The position numbers and the translations under genes are program-made. Of a stretch of 64,000 nt of DNA, positions 44,600 to 54,757 are shown piece after piece (position 1 is the first letter of the stretch; the number at the start of each line of letters is the position of its first letter). This stretch comes from Choristoneura fumiferana (Eukaryota > Arthropoda > Insecta > Lepidoptera > Tortricidae). The notes under the pieces were generated by a model, which ran no database searches, was not told the DNA's origin, and saw nothing but the letters and a program-made list of their open reading frames with translations. The DNA lies in contig NC_133472.1 in assembly GCF_025370935.1 (NCBI RefSeq), positions 1,412,749 to 1,476,748 on the forward strand, read 5' to 3'.

Positions 44600-44981
44600 A
44601 AAACTCAGTCACTCAGAGGGCTATGGAGAGGGCTATGCTCGGGGTTTCTCTGCGGGATAGAATTAGAAATGATGATATCCGCAGTAGAACTAAGGTTACC
44701 GACATAGCCCGAAGAATTGCGAAACTAAAGTGGCAGTGGGCGGGGCACATTGCTCGCAGGACGGATGGCCGATGGGGCCAGAAGGTTCTTGAATGGCGTC
44801 CGCGGACCGGGAGACGAGCTGTCGGTAGGCCTCCAACAAGATGGAGCGACGACTTGGTTAAGATCGCGGGATCGCGGTGGATGCGGAAAGCACAAGACCG
44901 GTCTGAGTGGAGAGCCTTGGGGGAGGCCTATGTCCAGCAATGGACGTCTTTCGGCTGACATGATGACGATGATGATGATTA
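44600..44981 (+). pseudogene. RTE-like LINE ORF C-terminus with (ATG)n tail
   Basis: A 111-codon run from 44623 (open from about 44600 without Met) encodes the LINE C-terminus: ERAMLGVSLRDRIRNDDIRS, LKWQWAGHIARRTDGRWGQK, VGRPPTRWSDDLVKIAGSRW and a terminal GEAYVQQW. It stops just before ATGATGACGATGATGATG. No endonuclease or RT domain remains, so it is a 5'-truncated copy. The short 3' UTR with a trinucleotide tail is characteristic of RTE-clade LINEs; the clade is inferred from that and the C-terminal pattern. Copy 1 is frameshifted. Confidence 0.8.
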
Positions 44982-45015
44982 TAAATGCGGATGCGGGTGC
45001 ATTATAATATTATAG

Positions 45016-45269
45016 TGGAGATGGGCAGGACATATTGCTAGAATGGACCACAGTCGTTGGGCGAGAAGAGTTCTGGAGTGGAGACCCCGTGCTAACACCC
45101 GCGGTAGAGGACGACCACCAAAAAGATGGACAGATGATATCCGGCAACAAGCTGGCGTAGACTGGATGCGAGTGGCAATGAATAGGCAAGACTGGAAAAG
45201 TAGAGAGGAGGCCTATGTCCGAAGACGGGCGTTATAAGGGCTGTTATAGATAGATAGATAGATAGATTA
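45016..45269 (+). pseudogene. LINE ORF C-terminus with (GATA)n tail (copy 2)
   Basis: Open from 45016 to a stop at 45235-45237. WRWAGHIARMDHSRWARRVL and RGRGRPPKRWTDDIRQQAGV, then EEAYVRRRAL. Followed by GATAGATAGATAGATAGATT. It is a sister family to the 44600 LINE, with a different tail. Both lie in tandem, probably separate insertions. Confidence 0.75.
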
Positions 45270-45555
45270 TAAATGCGGAAGTATGTGTGCGTGTGTGTGT
45301 ATGTTACTTACTCCTTCACGCTGAAACGGCTGAACGGATTTCCTTGGATGAAATTTGATATGTAGATAGCTGGACGTAATTCCCACGGGATAGAGATAAA
45401 ATCTTGAATTTTGTACAGTTATTCTTAACACAACCTCAACGAAGATCACGATATACATTTTGGGATTTCCCAGGGGAATTTTGTAAAATCACGGAATTTC
45501 AACTGTAACAAGCAGATCGAATAGTATGCGAAGCCGCGGGTAAACTCCAATAGCA
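45270..45555 (+). mobile_element. Helitron-like element (copy 2)
   Basis: Counterpart of 26608-26890. Here CGAAGCCGCGGGTAAACTCC near the 3' end is better preserved. Confidence 0.55.
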
Positions 45556-45601
45556 TAATATAGTAGCATTGTATGTTTTAATTTGGATGTAATGTAAAAT
45601 T

Positions 45602-45788
45602 TTAATGAAATAAATATCAGTCACTTGACCTAGTCTCAAAGTAAGCGAAGCATGTGTTATGGGTATGAGGCAACGGATATACATACTTAGATATAGATAG
45701 AACACCCAAGACTCGCGAGCATATTTCTCATACAAATATCTGCCCCGACCGGGAATCGAACCCGAGGCCTCAGGCTTCGTAGTCAGGT
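45602..45788 (-). mobile_element. SINE B (copy 2)
   Basis: Counterpart of 26936-27127, with box B GGTTCGATTCCCGG on the minus strand. Confidence 0.65.
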
Positions 45789-46042
45789 TATTTGTGCACC
45801 CTTTATTGTGTCAGACTATGCTGGTAACTGTACCATCGCATACGATGAGGTTTGTCGTTTACTTAAGTAAAGACAAAAATAATATTAGCGTCAAATTCTT
45901 ATCTAAGTTAGATCTGAGATCCAATTAAATCAGGAATGAGGCAGGGCCCTTGTTAGGCGGGGTTCATTGCTTGTAGAACAACGTACGTCTATTGCAAATT
46001 CGAAATTCGTATCATTCATAACCATAACAAACGTCTATAGCG

Positions 46043-46196
46043 AGAGCGACACGGCCGCTGGGGTCTTAAGGTTCTCGTGCGACCGCTTGCCGGACTGCGA
46101 CGTGTTGGCAAGCAGTAAAGATTCATGGACAGACGTTAGACGCGGATAGCACAAAGCCGACCGTAGAGATTTTTGGTAAAGGTCTATACCCAGAGG
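46043..46196 (+). pseudogene. RTE-like LINE remnant
   Basis: CACGGCCGCTGGGGTCTTAA parallels the GRWGxKVL segment and GGTCTATACCCAGAGG the 3' end. At least three in-frame stops. Confidence 0.45.
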
Positions 46197-46642
46197 CCGC
46201 GAACACATGAAATCCAGTGTCAAATATGGTCACGTGAATATAGCAATGCGAAGCTGAAAATGTTGAGCTTTATCGCTGGAAAAGAAAAACCTCTTCATTT
46301 TCGGCAAAAACACTTTTTTTTTTTTCATTCGCTCCAATTTCTTTTAGCTGTACCACTGCCACGACTGCTACTAAATGAGATTAAAAATCAGCTTCCAAGG
46401 CCAAGAGCAATCCTGCAAGAAGCCATCTTGTCGCTGCTGCTCGACGCGGCGACTTGACGCTACTTTTTTGAGTCGCAGGAAGTTCAAAATCACCTTCAAA
46501 ATGGGGTCACGTGGCCAGATTTATCGCTGCAATCGAGCGACTAGCGACTGCCTGTGGGTGCACCTAGATTGCCCAGTAGCGGACGTCTGCGACTGATACG
46601 ACGTTAACGCCGTCTTTTTATCCCCTTTCGACAATCTCTCTC
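46197..46642. other. No feature recognised
   Basis: Short ORFs only. The sequence is unique within the window. Confidence 0.4.
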
Positions 46643-47082
46643 CATATCGAAAATACAAACTGAAATATAGATGCAATGAAAAACCAGAAAAATAATACCA
46701 GCGCTGGGAATCGAACCCAGGTCCTCGGCATTCCGTGCCGCGTGCTATACCGTTACACCACCGCTGGACAGTGATACAGACACGAAAGTCTCCTATGCAC
46801 CACATATCTCAGCTTGTTTGTTTTCTTATTTAGTCACTTAAGCAGCGACACTAGCGACATCCATGCTGAAAGCCCTCATCGAGAAACTTTCAGCACCCTA
46901 TTGGAACTAACCGCTCACCCGGACAAGAGATGTCGTTATTAAGCAATCAAATTAAGATTAGTTTTTTGGAATATTTTTGTATTTTTCCCATATCGATATG
47001 GGTTTTACGGATGACCGTAAAAATAACAAAAATTTGGAATTGTAATAAAAAATACAAAAAGATTCCAAAAAACCAATCTTAA
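46643..47082 (-). mobile_element. tRNA-foldback element, inverted cassette
   Basis: Left arm ATATCGAAAATACAAACTG, inverted cassette (46698-46767), inverted body (AACCGCTCACCCGGACAAGA), inverted tail joined through ATCGAT to the forward tail ending CAATCTTAA. Flanks TCTCTCTCCA and TCCTTCTCCA are a possible imperfect duplication. Confidence 0.78.
46698..46767 (-). other. Best-folding tRNA-like cassette
   Basis: 70 nt. The acceptor CCAGCG pairs with CGCTGG, the T-arm CTGGG-TTCGATT-CCCAG is perfect, and a CGGCA/TGCCG stem sits at the anticodon position with a 5-nt loop, so it is not a usable tRNA. Box A-like TGTAACGGTATAGC is present. Confidence 0.8.
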
Positions 47083-47629
47083 TCCTTCTCCAGCCCGAAT
47101 CCAACAAAGCTTTCTTGTTTGGCAAAATATCGCTAGATGGCGTTAGTATCGAGCGATCCGGTCTCGGTTGACGTTACAGTCTCGCTTGCGATTCGCTCAT
47201 TTAGTTATTAAACCAATCACAAACGTGTCGCAAATGCCAGTCGTCAAACGGACCTCACGACACCAACGCCATCTAGGCTGTCACAGAAAACTTCATTGAC
47301 ACACGCATTAAAATAACCAAAATTCGTTCCGGCGACCGCATCGCTACCGCTAAAAATACCAAACATAAATAAACAAGTGGAAGCAACGTTGATATTTTGG
47401 CTTCGCGTCGCGAGTATAAATATGATTTTTATTTACGTCCGCACTGTTTACAATTACGTACGACGCGCGCCGTCACGAGCTGTGTTCTTCGGTTGTTTGT
47501 TTGTTTGTTTATATGTCGGATGACATCAATGTGATCAATCAAAAGCAGCCCCATTGTTACGAGACAGACGTAACGTAAATAGGATGATTATGTAATTATG
47601 TAACAATAAAATGACTATAATATAAATAT
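47083..47629. other. No feature recognised
   Basis: Moderately GC-rich with CGCCATCTAG-type motifs and a TTTGTTTGTTTG run, but no gene or repeat assignment. Confidence 0.35.
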
Positions 47630-48001
47630 CAAAAGTCCAAACTTAAGGTTTGCCAAAGAGCGATAGAGCGTAGCATATTAGGTGTGAAACGGATGGACAG
47701 AATCCGGAACACCACGCTGCGCTCAAAAACACGCATAACCGACGTTGGTAAAAAGACGGCTAAGCTAAAATGGGACTGGGCTGGACACGTCTGTCGCATG
47801 CACCCACAAAGGTGGGCTCGCACAGTTACTTGGTGGGTGCCGGAGAACGGCCAGCGACATCGAGGCAGACCGAGAAGGAGATGGCGGGACGATCTGGACA
47901 CGTACGCAAAGGACTGGCCTGACATTGCGTCAGAACGAGAGTTGTGGAGGTCAAGAGGGGAGGCTTTTGCCCAGCAGTGGGACACTATACAGGCTACTTA
48001 A
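47630..48001 (+). pseudogene. RTE-like LINE ORF C-terminus, poly-A tail
   Basis: Open from 47630 (no Met) to a stop at 47999-48001; ~123 codons. LKVCQRAIERSILGVKRMDR, AKLKWDWAGHVCRM, RGRPRRRWRDDLDTYAKDWP and GEAFAQQWDTIQAT. It corresponds to the same C-terminal region as 44600. The DNA of the final codons (CCCAGCAGTGGGAC) is nearly identical to the 3' end of SINE A. Ends in A-rich sequence. RT and endonuclease are missing. Confidence 0.82.
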
Positions 48002-48017
48002 AAAAAAAAAAAATTAC

Positions 48018-48143
48018 TTTAGACTTGCAAGAAAAATCGTGCAAGTTGCATTACATTGCGGCGCTCGATTGATCACTACAAAATCGTTGGCTTACGGCCT
48101 CGCAATGTGATGCAACTTGCACGATTTCTCTTGCAAGTCTAAA
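48018..48143. mobile_element. Foldback MITE, family F8
   Basis: TTTAGACTTGCAAGAAAAAT with CGTGCAAGTTGCAT pairs with ATGCAACTTGCACG and ATTTCTCTTGCAAGTCTAAA; loop ~45 bp. Confidence 0.8.
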
Positions 48144-48228
48144 CTCGGCTTTAAACGAGTGGACACCTTGCAGGGCGGAAATCAGATCGGAGAAACATCT
48201 AATATTGTTAGTCATTAATTGCAACTGA

Positions 48229-48450
48229 ACTAATATTATAAATGCGAAAATAACTCTGTCTGTCTGTACGCCTTCACGCTTAAACCGCCTGATCCACCGA
48301 ATCTTTTGCCGCTCATAACAAAGTTGGATACAAACTTCCCCATTCTCCATTTGATATGAAGATAGTTAGAAACCCTGTAAATGACACAGGCTCCCGCGGG
48401 ATGGCGAAAAACAAACTCTTGACAGACGAAATCGCGAGCAAAAGGTAATT
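48229..48450 (+). mobile_element. Helitron-like element
   Basis: ACTAATATTATAAATGCGAA at the 5' end, (GTCT)n, then GCTCCCGCGGGATGGCG near the 3' side. The terminal CTAGT is not preserved. Confidence 0.55.
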
Positions 48451-48632
48451 AAGAATTATGCTCTTAATAAAAACAATAACACATCACTATTATGGCCTAC
48501 TGAACACCATCTGTATAAGCATATGCTTGGATCACGATCAAGTCATTAAAAAATAACGATAATGACTCCTTACCCACTTCAAGCCGATTAAAAAAACTAT
48601 ATATTTTGCACGACGACACGGCGCCGCCATTA

Positions 48633-48826
48633 AGCTAGAAACACACTGACGCCGGAGGCGGAGCGGTGCGGCGCGGCGGAGGCGGTACGTTGTAATATTC
48701 GAGCTAACATCAAAGAGGGCACACAGAATACCGCGCCACGCTTATTTTCCACGCGGTATTCTGTGTGCCATCTTTCATGTTAGCTCGAATATTACAACCG
48801 GTACCGCTCTCTGTGTGTTTCAAGCT
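48633..48826. mobile_element. Foldback MITE, family F9
   Basis: Termini AGCTAGAAACACACTGA / CTGTGTGTTTCAAGCT; long inner arms TGTAATATTCGAGCTAACAT with GCACACAGAATACCGCG and complements. The same terminal sequence in single copy occurs at about 62262-62311. Confidence 0.8.
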
Positions 48827-49061
48827 ATAAGCAGAGCACAAGCACAGAGCTGTGCGAAGTTAGCTAAGTGTAAGAAAATCCACCGGGAGCTATACGAGAA
48901 TTATACAAATAGGGATAAAATCCCAATATTTATTTGGCCCGCAAGAGACATGAAATTCGGCGCGATTTTTTTTTACAACGTTAATGAAATTCACGATGTA
49001 ACTAACTTTTGCGAATTTACAGTATTTAAATTAAATTGCTAGGCCTACTGTATTATTCTCT

Positions 49062-49536
49062 GTAGTTCCTTTGGCTGTTCTTTTGAAGGAACTACGGCGG
49101 TACCCCCCCAATGGTTTTAAAATACCTATCTAACGAGACCCCACACTATAGGGTTAGTCGAAAAAAAAATACCTTCCCCACGACGTCTATGGGAGGTATC
49201 ATAAATTTATTTAGTTTAATTTTATCAATGTCGGCGAGACTGATATGTATATTCATGCCAAATTACAGCTTTCTAGTACTAAGTCTCAGCTTAGCCGCGG
49301 ACTGACGCACAGACGAACATGACATAACGAAACTATAAGGGTTCCTAGTTGACTACGGAACCCTAAATCGCAAAAGTTTCGCACTAGTTTCTTCACAAGT
49401 GATGAAGGAATAACTTTCAGTTCTTACAAAGGAACAAGGGCGAAAAAATAAACGCAGTACTTCCTTCATCTCTGGTGAAGGAAATAGTGAGAAAAAACGC
49501 AATAGTTCCTTCGAAGGAACAGCCAATGGAACTACC
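49062..49536. mobile_element. TIR element split by a family G insertion
   Basis: Termini GTAGTTCCTTTGGCTGTTC / GAACAGCCAATGGAACTAC with inner GAAGGAA repeats. Its left side is interrupted by 49098-49367. Confidence 0.65.
49098..49367 (+). mobile_element. Family G repeat, truncated
   Basis: CCCCACACTATAGGGTTAGT, TCTATGGGAGGTATC and GACTACGGAACCC match 6058-6649. The first ~350 bp of that copy are missing. Confidence 0.7.
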
Positions 49537-49694
49537 GCGAATACTCTATAAGGCGGTTGACGCGTGCATGTCCATAAGAACATATATTTTACGAGCTGAA
49601 AGCATAATAATGAACGTAAATTAATAATTCTAGTTAAAAATAAAATCATTTTTTTTACATACAAATTAACTCGGCACGCAATGTATCGCTAACG

Positions 49695-49866
49695 GTGCGG
49701 CTCCACTGAGGCGGAGACGAGCGGAGCGGAGACGTGTACGGATCGACCAATCATATTAGTTGAATCCACATCTCGTCTCCGCCTCATTATTATCAGACGT
49801 GTACGGATTGGTCTATCCCTACACGTCTCTCCGCTCCGCTCGTCTCCGCCTCAGTGGAGCCGCAGC
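49695..49866. mobile_element. Foldback MITE F2 (long form)
   Basis: GCGGCTCCACTGAGGCGGAG with ACGAGCGGAGCGGAGACGTG pairs with its complement ending CTCAGTGGAGCCGCA. The loop contains ATTGGT motifs shared with 7157-7270. Confidence 0.85.
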
Positions 49867-51247
49867 CTAGCAAAGCTAACAACATACACAACATTTACTG
49901 CCTCTGAAACGTCAAATAAATGTTTGCATTACATTGCTGCTCTAGAAAATTAAAAAAAAAAAAAACTCCGTTAGTAAAGGTAATTGTTATATTTTTTTCG
50001 ATTAAACTGTTCTCAATTGTTAAAGCTATTCGTTTATTCAAATTTATGTACTGATGGACGCCACACGTTATTCTTGTGAATTAAACTCTAAGCGCCCATG
50101 GAGACAGTACGAGTACTCAAAGTAAACATTCACCTTATACGACTTGATTTCGCAATGCCTTTCGCTCTTGTGTTAATAAAGCGATAGCGGGTCTTATCTA
50201 TGTTCGCAATAGAGATGTCTGTCTGTGCTATGTTGAATGGCATGAACCAATTTAACAATGTAACGTGCGATTTATTGATTTAAGTGAGTGAATGAACAAT
50301 GAACAACGTTCTAACTTGGTTTTATTTTGTTTGTAGCGAAGCCTCAATGAAGAAAGTTGTAGTTTATTTAACAATACGTACGAAGTTAAGCGAGTACTAA
50401 AATACTCTAAATGGAAAAGGGGATCCAAATGGTCCCCTGGCCTGTAGAGTCCATTGACAATTGAAAACCGTAACATGATAACGATTTGCAAATAATAATA
50501 AAAAAAAACATCATTGAACTGCAACGCCACATCAGTAAACCTAAATAGTATTTTGGGAGCGACAAATGACAAGAACCAGTACAAAATAAACTACCCTTCT
50601 GTTTAAAATAATCTGTGCCAATTTAGGTCAATTGAGGTTGACCTCATTTTTGACGTAAACTAAATAAACACTTTAAGCGCCTCGTATACATAATATAAAC
50701 CTACACCTGGAGAACAAGCGACTCGAGTCGCTATCGCATGCTTTATCCATCCAGTCAAGGCGCTCAGCCCGCAGTGCGTCTGTAGGGAAGGTCGACACCG
50801 TGGCTGCAGGCCAAACGCCATGGCGCACGGCAGCAAGCTCACGTAGAACTGTGACCTTAAGTACTATAGCAGTATTTTGCTAACAAGCTAGGCAAAACAT
50901 TCCATTTTCAGAGATATCGACACTTTACTTAATGGTACTTATAAGCTCTAAAAGAAAATTAATCGGTTCAACTGACTGATTGTTCGGTTCGATTGCTGAT
51001 TTGGGACCATTTCGTGGCATACATAAAACTATATTTTTCTTATGTTTGTCACGAATAAATGTTTCTTTCTTTCTTTCTTTCAACTCACAATCTATGAAAA
51101 AGATCTTCCGAAAACATCAAAATAGATTCAGACAAGATAGATCCGAGCTGACCGTGCACACGGTCTATCCATACGCAAAACATCACCGCAACATGGTGTG
51201 GGGCTCTTATTCACTTTTTTTGAGTTGGCAGTACTCTTATTAGATTA
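49867..51247. other. Mostly unassigned; short LINE tail near 51045
   Basis: GAATAAATGTTTCTTTCTTTC at about 51052-51080 looks like a LINE 3' end with a (CTTT)n tail. GTAGAACTGTGACCTTA near 50844 matches a piece of the GC-core elements. Otherwise nothing recognised. Confidence 0.4.
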
Positions 51248-51361
51248 AGGCGCTGTTTCATCATCCATTGATTAATTTTATTTGACGAATAAATGTGATG
51301 CCGTCTCCGTCTATTCGAACAAAACAAACAGAGACGGCATCACATGGGTTGGTGAAACGGG
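51248..51361. mobile_element. Foldback MITE F5, decayed
   Basis: GCTGTTTCATCATCCATTGA, ATGTGATGCCGTCTC and GAGACGGCATCACAT remain. One outer arm is partly lost. Confidence 0.65.
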
Positions 51362-51623
51362 TTGAAAATATATGAAATTGGTGACCGTTAGTTACTATAT
51401 ACCTACCATTTTCTTTATGCGAAAAATATTTAAAATTCTAAAAAAAAGGAGCGACATTAGAATGGGTTCCGTACCATCAACATTTGGAGATAGCGCCGTC
51501 GAACCAGACACGGCGATATTTTAACGAGCTGTTATCAGAAACGCGTGTTTTTAGAAATGCTCAATTCTATTTTTATTTTAATCTTATCTGTAGCTTGAAC
51601 TTGCATTAACCTAACCTGCATAT

Positions 51624-51903
51624 GTTTTTTTTTTATTCGACTGGATGGCAAACGAGCAAGTGGGTCTCCTGATGGTAAGAGATCACCACCGCCCATAAAC
51701 ATCTGCAACGCCAGGGGTATTGCAGATGCGTTGCCAACCTAGAGGCCTAAGATGGAATACCTCAGGTGCCAGTAATTTCACCGGCTGTCTTACTCTCCAC
51801 GCCGAAACACAACAGTGCAAGCACTGCTGCTTCACGGCAGGATTAGCGAGCAAGATGGTGGTAGCAATCCGGGCGGACCTTGCACAAGGTCCTACCACCT
51901 GCA
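51624..51903 (-). mobile_element. Repeat C, long copy
   Basis: Poly-T at the left, then ATTCGACTGGATGGCAAACG through CTGCTTCACGGCAGGATTAG and on to GCACAAGGTCCTACCACCTG, ~40 bp further 5' than the other copies. Confidence 0.8.
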
Positions 51904-52347
51904 AAATATATATATATATGTATCCAAAATATTAAATTATATGACAGTAGAAGACGAGCCAATGATATGGACTAGAGGTGGACGTTATTTCACGTCACCG
52001 TATACAGTAACTGGTGACGTGCTGAATAACCAAATCACTGGTTTCACGTCAAGCGACAAGTGGTGATTTTTGTAACGAGCTATTTTTGTGGTGATGCGAT
52101 TTTCGCCTCAACGTTACAGAAGTCACGATTAGCACGAGTAAAAATTATAACCTTAACTTTATACAACGTCAAAGAAACGATTCTTAGATTATGAAATTAT
52201 TGGCATTACACCGAAAAACGATGCTTGTGATAAATAACGTCATAACTCAATAATAGCTTGTAACAAATTACCTACGTTAAATACTAGTTTCATTTCTAAT
52301 TCAGTTTCACACACAGAACGCGTCACAGCAGGCAGTGAAAGAAACTG
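51904..52347. other. Unassigned, ACTGGT-rich
   Basis: Recurrent AACTGGTGACGT, ATCACTGGTTTCACGTC and similar motifs near 51990-52065, echoed inverted near 55040. It may be arm sequence of an element enclosing 52654-55031; not proven. Confidence 0.35.
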
Positions 52348-52520
52348 GTTTTTTTTTTTTTTTTTTCTTTTTATGGCGTTTGTCCGATGGGACAATTCTG
52401 CCAGCGTCAAGGTTGAGAGCTACAGATGATACTCGATCCGTCGTTTTTTAGGTACGGCGCTGTGCTGTCAAGTGACCGGTAGGGTTAGTTCGGGGTACCT
52501 ACAACAACAACAACAAAAAT
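52348..52520 (-). mobile_element. Poly-A-tailed retroelement 3' end
   Basis: A poly-T run (52348-52366), then TTTATGGCGTTTGTCCGATG and GACAATTCTGCCAGCGTC. On the minus strand this is a 3' end with poly-A tail. No coding sequence. Confidence 0.55.
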
Positions 52521-53513
52521 TGTTAACTACTTATAGACATATACTGGTTAGATAGGACAAACAAAGAAAACATTAATAAATTCCGATCCTTACGCATTTC
52601 CCTTATCTAATTCCGGAGAAACTGGTTATTAAAATAACTGGTTTTAGTAACCACCCAACCAGCAAAATCCCTCTTACAAACCATCTCAAGACTATAAATT
52701 TCACTCTAATATTGGTTTTATATCATCGTATAGCCTGGATTTGGGCACAAATTATAAGCGTATTTATTTTAACATCGTCCTAATATCAGTCTTATTGAAT
52801 ACTGTTCGCATTTACAATAATCTTTACAAAACTAATTTAAGCTGCCTTAGGCTAATATCGCTTTTACGTAAGTATTTTGTAAGCCTGCATAGGCTTATAT
52901 TGGTCCAACGTTAGAATCTTGTGAGCCTAAACAAGCTTATTTTGATTTTATGTACGACGATACGAAATTTTGAAACATTCCGCGTGCATTATGCTCGGTG
53001 AGTGAACTGCAGCGTGGCAGAATAAAATATTGTAGTGACAACTGAATGCAAGTATAATAATAGTAGTAATATTAATAACGTGTTTGTTATTATTGGGGGT
53101 CTTTATGTTGCGCGGTAAGTATTTACGTTGGAACATATTATTTACTGTAAAGTAGACCCTGTTTTACGCTTCAAATTTCATGCGCCCACTCAAATAATCA
53201 ATTAAAATAGTATTTTCTATTCTCGCATATTTTTTTTATTTCTATAATTGTAGTGAAATGATGCCATTGTTATAGTTGCACTTTTCCAGCGCACTATTAG
53301 ACTATTGTAAGATAATTTACTCTAATATTAGCATTCTGAATACCAATGGTATGGCCATGTTGAATTAATTTAGGGTTCCTTGCTTTACCTACATAAAACA
53401 TGAACTGTTTAACCTTTACCTGATTTTATCCTAACCTGATCACCTTGACTTTATAAAAACAAATATACTAAAAGTTTTTACTTTTTATTTAAGTGACAAC
53501 GTTGGTAATGTAA

Positions 53514-53768
53514 ATGGCTGAATATATGGATTTAGACCGTTACTTGACCAAGAAAGACTTCCGTATGTTAAAGAATTTAACATGGCCTTGGAAAGAAACT
53601 CATTTCTTGCTATCTGAGGCTTTCTTTGTAATTTCCCGTGGCGAGCATATGATTTTACATCTTCCCCTGGGTGTAAAATGGCAATTGCCATGTAAATATA
53701 ATTACAAGCCGAAAGGATATTTGTGCGAATTACCTACTCAGGCACAAAAGTGCTACTTTGCGCACTAG
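53514..53768 (+). CDS. Hypothetical 84-residue ORF inside the 2.4-kb element
   Basis: Starts MAEYMDLDRYLTKKDFRMLK and ends in a TAG at 53766-53768. The protein is mixed in character, with aromatic residues and four Cys but no spacing I recognise, no signal peptide and no membrane segment. It may be a remnant exon of the element's former autonomous partner or chance. Nothing upstream supports expression. Confidence 0.2.
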   Translation: MAEYMDLDRYLTKKDFRMLKNLTWPWKETHFLLSEAFFVISRGEHMILHLPLGVKWQLPCKYNYKPKGYLCELPTQAQKCYFAH

Positions 53769-53995
53769 TGTGGAAAAGTATACGCCATTTCTAGAAGAGA
53801 TATAGCATGTATTTTTTCGTGATATAATAATTTCTTGATGGCCACAGCAATCTCTGGAATTGGGTTTTGCGACTTATACAGGTTGAATTCTAATTAGGCG
53901 TTGATATGAAAGCGTATGCATATACTGATTAGTAACAAACAACTTTTCCAAAGAAAAAACTTTAGAAAAAATGTGTTTTTTTAATTATTTATACT

Positions 53996-54205
53996 TTAAG
54001 TCAATGCCCAACTGAAGTGTAAATCACTTTTTAAGGCAAAATCTTTTTCATAATAGGTTTCGTCCTCGGTCGAAGATTCATTTTCACTGACATGATCTAT
54101 GTCACAGACTGAATCTCTGTCCTCTATATCGACTTCTTGCATGAAATAAAATCCTGCAGAACCCTCACCAATATCTTTCTCAACACTTAACTTGTCTGGT
54201 GTTTT
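53996..54205 (-). pseudogene. Acidic ORF fragment inside the 2.4-kb element
   Basis: About 69 codons without Met, ending in TAA at 53996-53998. It contains EVDIEDRDSVCDIDHVSENE followed by further acidic residues, then LHFSWALT. An acidic, Ser-rich segment like this is common near transposase N-termini, but I cannot assign it. It begins exactly at the tandem array boundary and is open upstream only for a few codons. Confidence 0.3.
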
Positions 54206-54206
54206 T

Positions 54207-54757
54207 ATGTTATGCTTACATTAGGCTGACATTCTTACAAAAGCATTTATCAAAACCATTATAAAATCAAATGAACTAATATTTTTCTAATATCTTACTA
54301 AACTATTGCTATTGATCTTATAATAGCTTTAAACAAGATCAAAAAAGTATACGCTTATAATGTTCTTATGTTATGCTGATATTAGTCTGACATTCTTACA
54401 AGAGCATTTATCAGGACCATTATAAAATCAAATTAACTAATATCATTCTAATATCTTACTAAACTATTGCTATTGATCTTATAATAGCTTTAAACAAGAT
54501 CAAAAAAGTATACGCTTATAATGTTCTTATGTTATGCTGATATTAGTATGACATTCTTACAAGGGCATTTATCAGGACCATTATAAAATCAAATGAACTA
54601 ATATCATTCTAATATCTTACTAAACTATTGCTATCGATCTTACAATAGCTTTAAACAAGATCAAAAAAGTATACGCTTATAATGTTCTTATGTTATGCTG
54701 ATATTAGTCTGACATTCTTACAAGAGCATTTATCAGGACCATTATAAAATCAAATAA
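54207..54757. repeat. Tandem array, 161-bp period, ~3.4 units
   Basis: ATGTTATGCT recurs at 54207, 54368, 54529 and 54690, spaced exactly 161 bp. Units are nearly identical (CTTACTAAACTATTGCTAT, TTTAAACAAGATCAAAAAAG) and the last is partial. Confidence 0.93.

Larger units (their letters stand above)
31829..45883 (+). repeat. Duplicated block, copy 2 (likely allele B)
   Basis: 14,055 bp matching 14036-27221 from end to end. It holds two insertions absent from copy 1 (41796-42318 and 42945-43281) and lacks the LTR element that ends copy 1. It runs straight into the right flank at 45884, so this is the pre-insertion form of the LTR site. Confidence 0.9.

Noticed and set aside
14036..45883. Recent biological segmental duplication
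   Set aside because: Less likely than unmerged alleles, because the break points coincide exactly with an N gap and a contig ending in a transposon; not formally excluded.
47684..48001. Stand-alone host gene with the RGRPRRRWRDDL pattern
   Set aside because: The pattern recurs at 44600, 45016, 17790 and 9157 and belongs to LINE ORF C-termini; the reading frame is open upstream without a start and ends beside a poly-A run.
54207..54757. CRISPR-like array
   Set aside because: Units of 161 bp repeat as a whole, with no unique spacers between short repeats; this is a eukaryotic tandem repeat.
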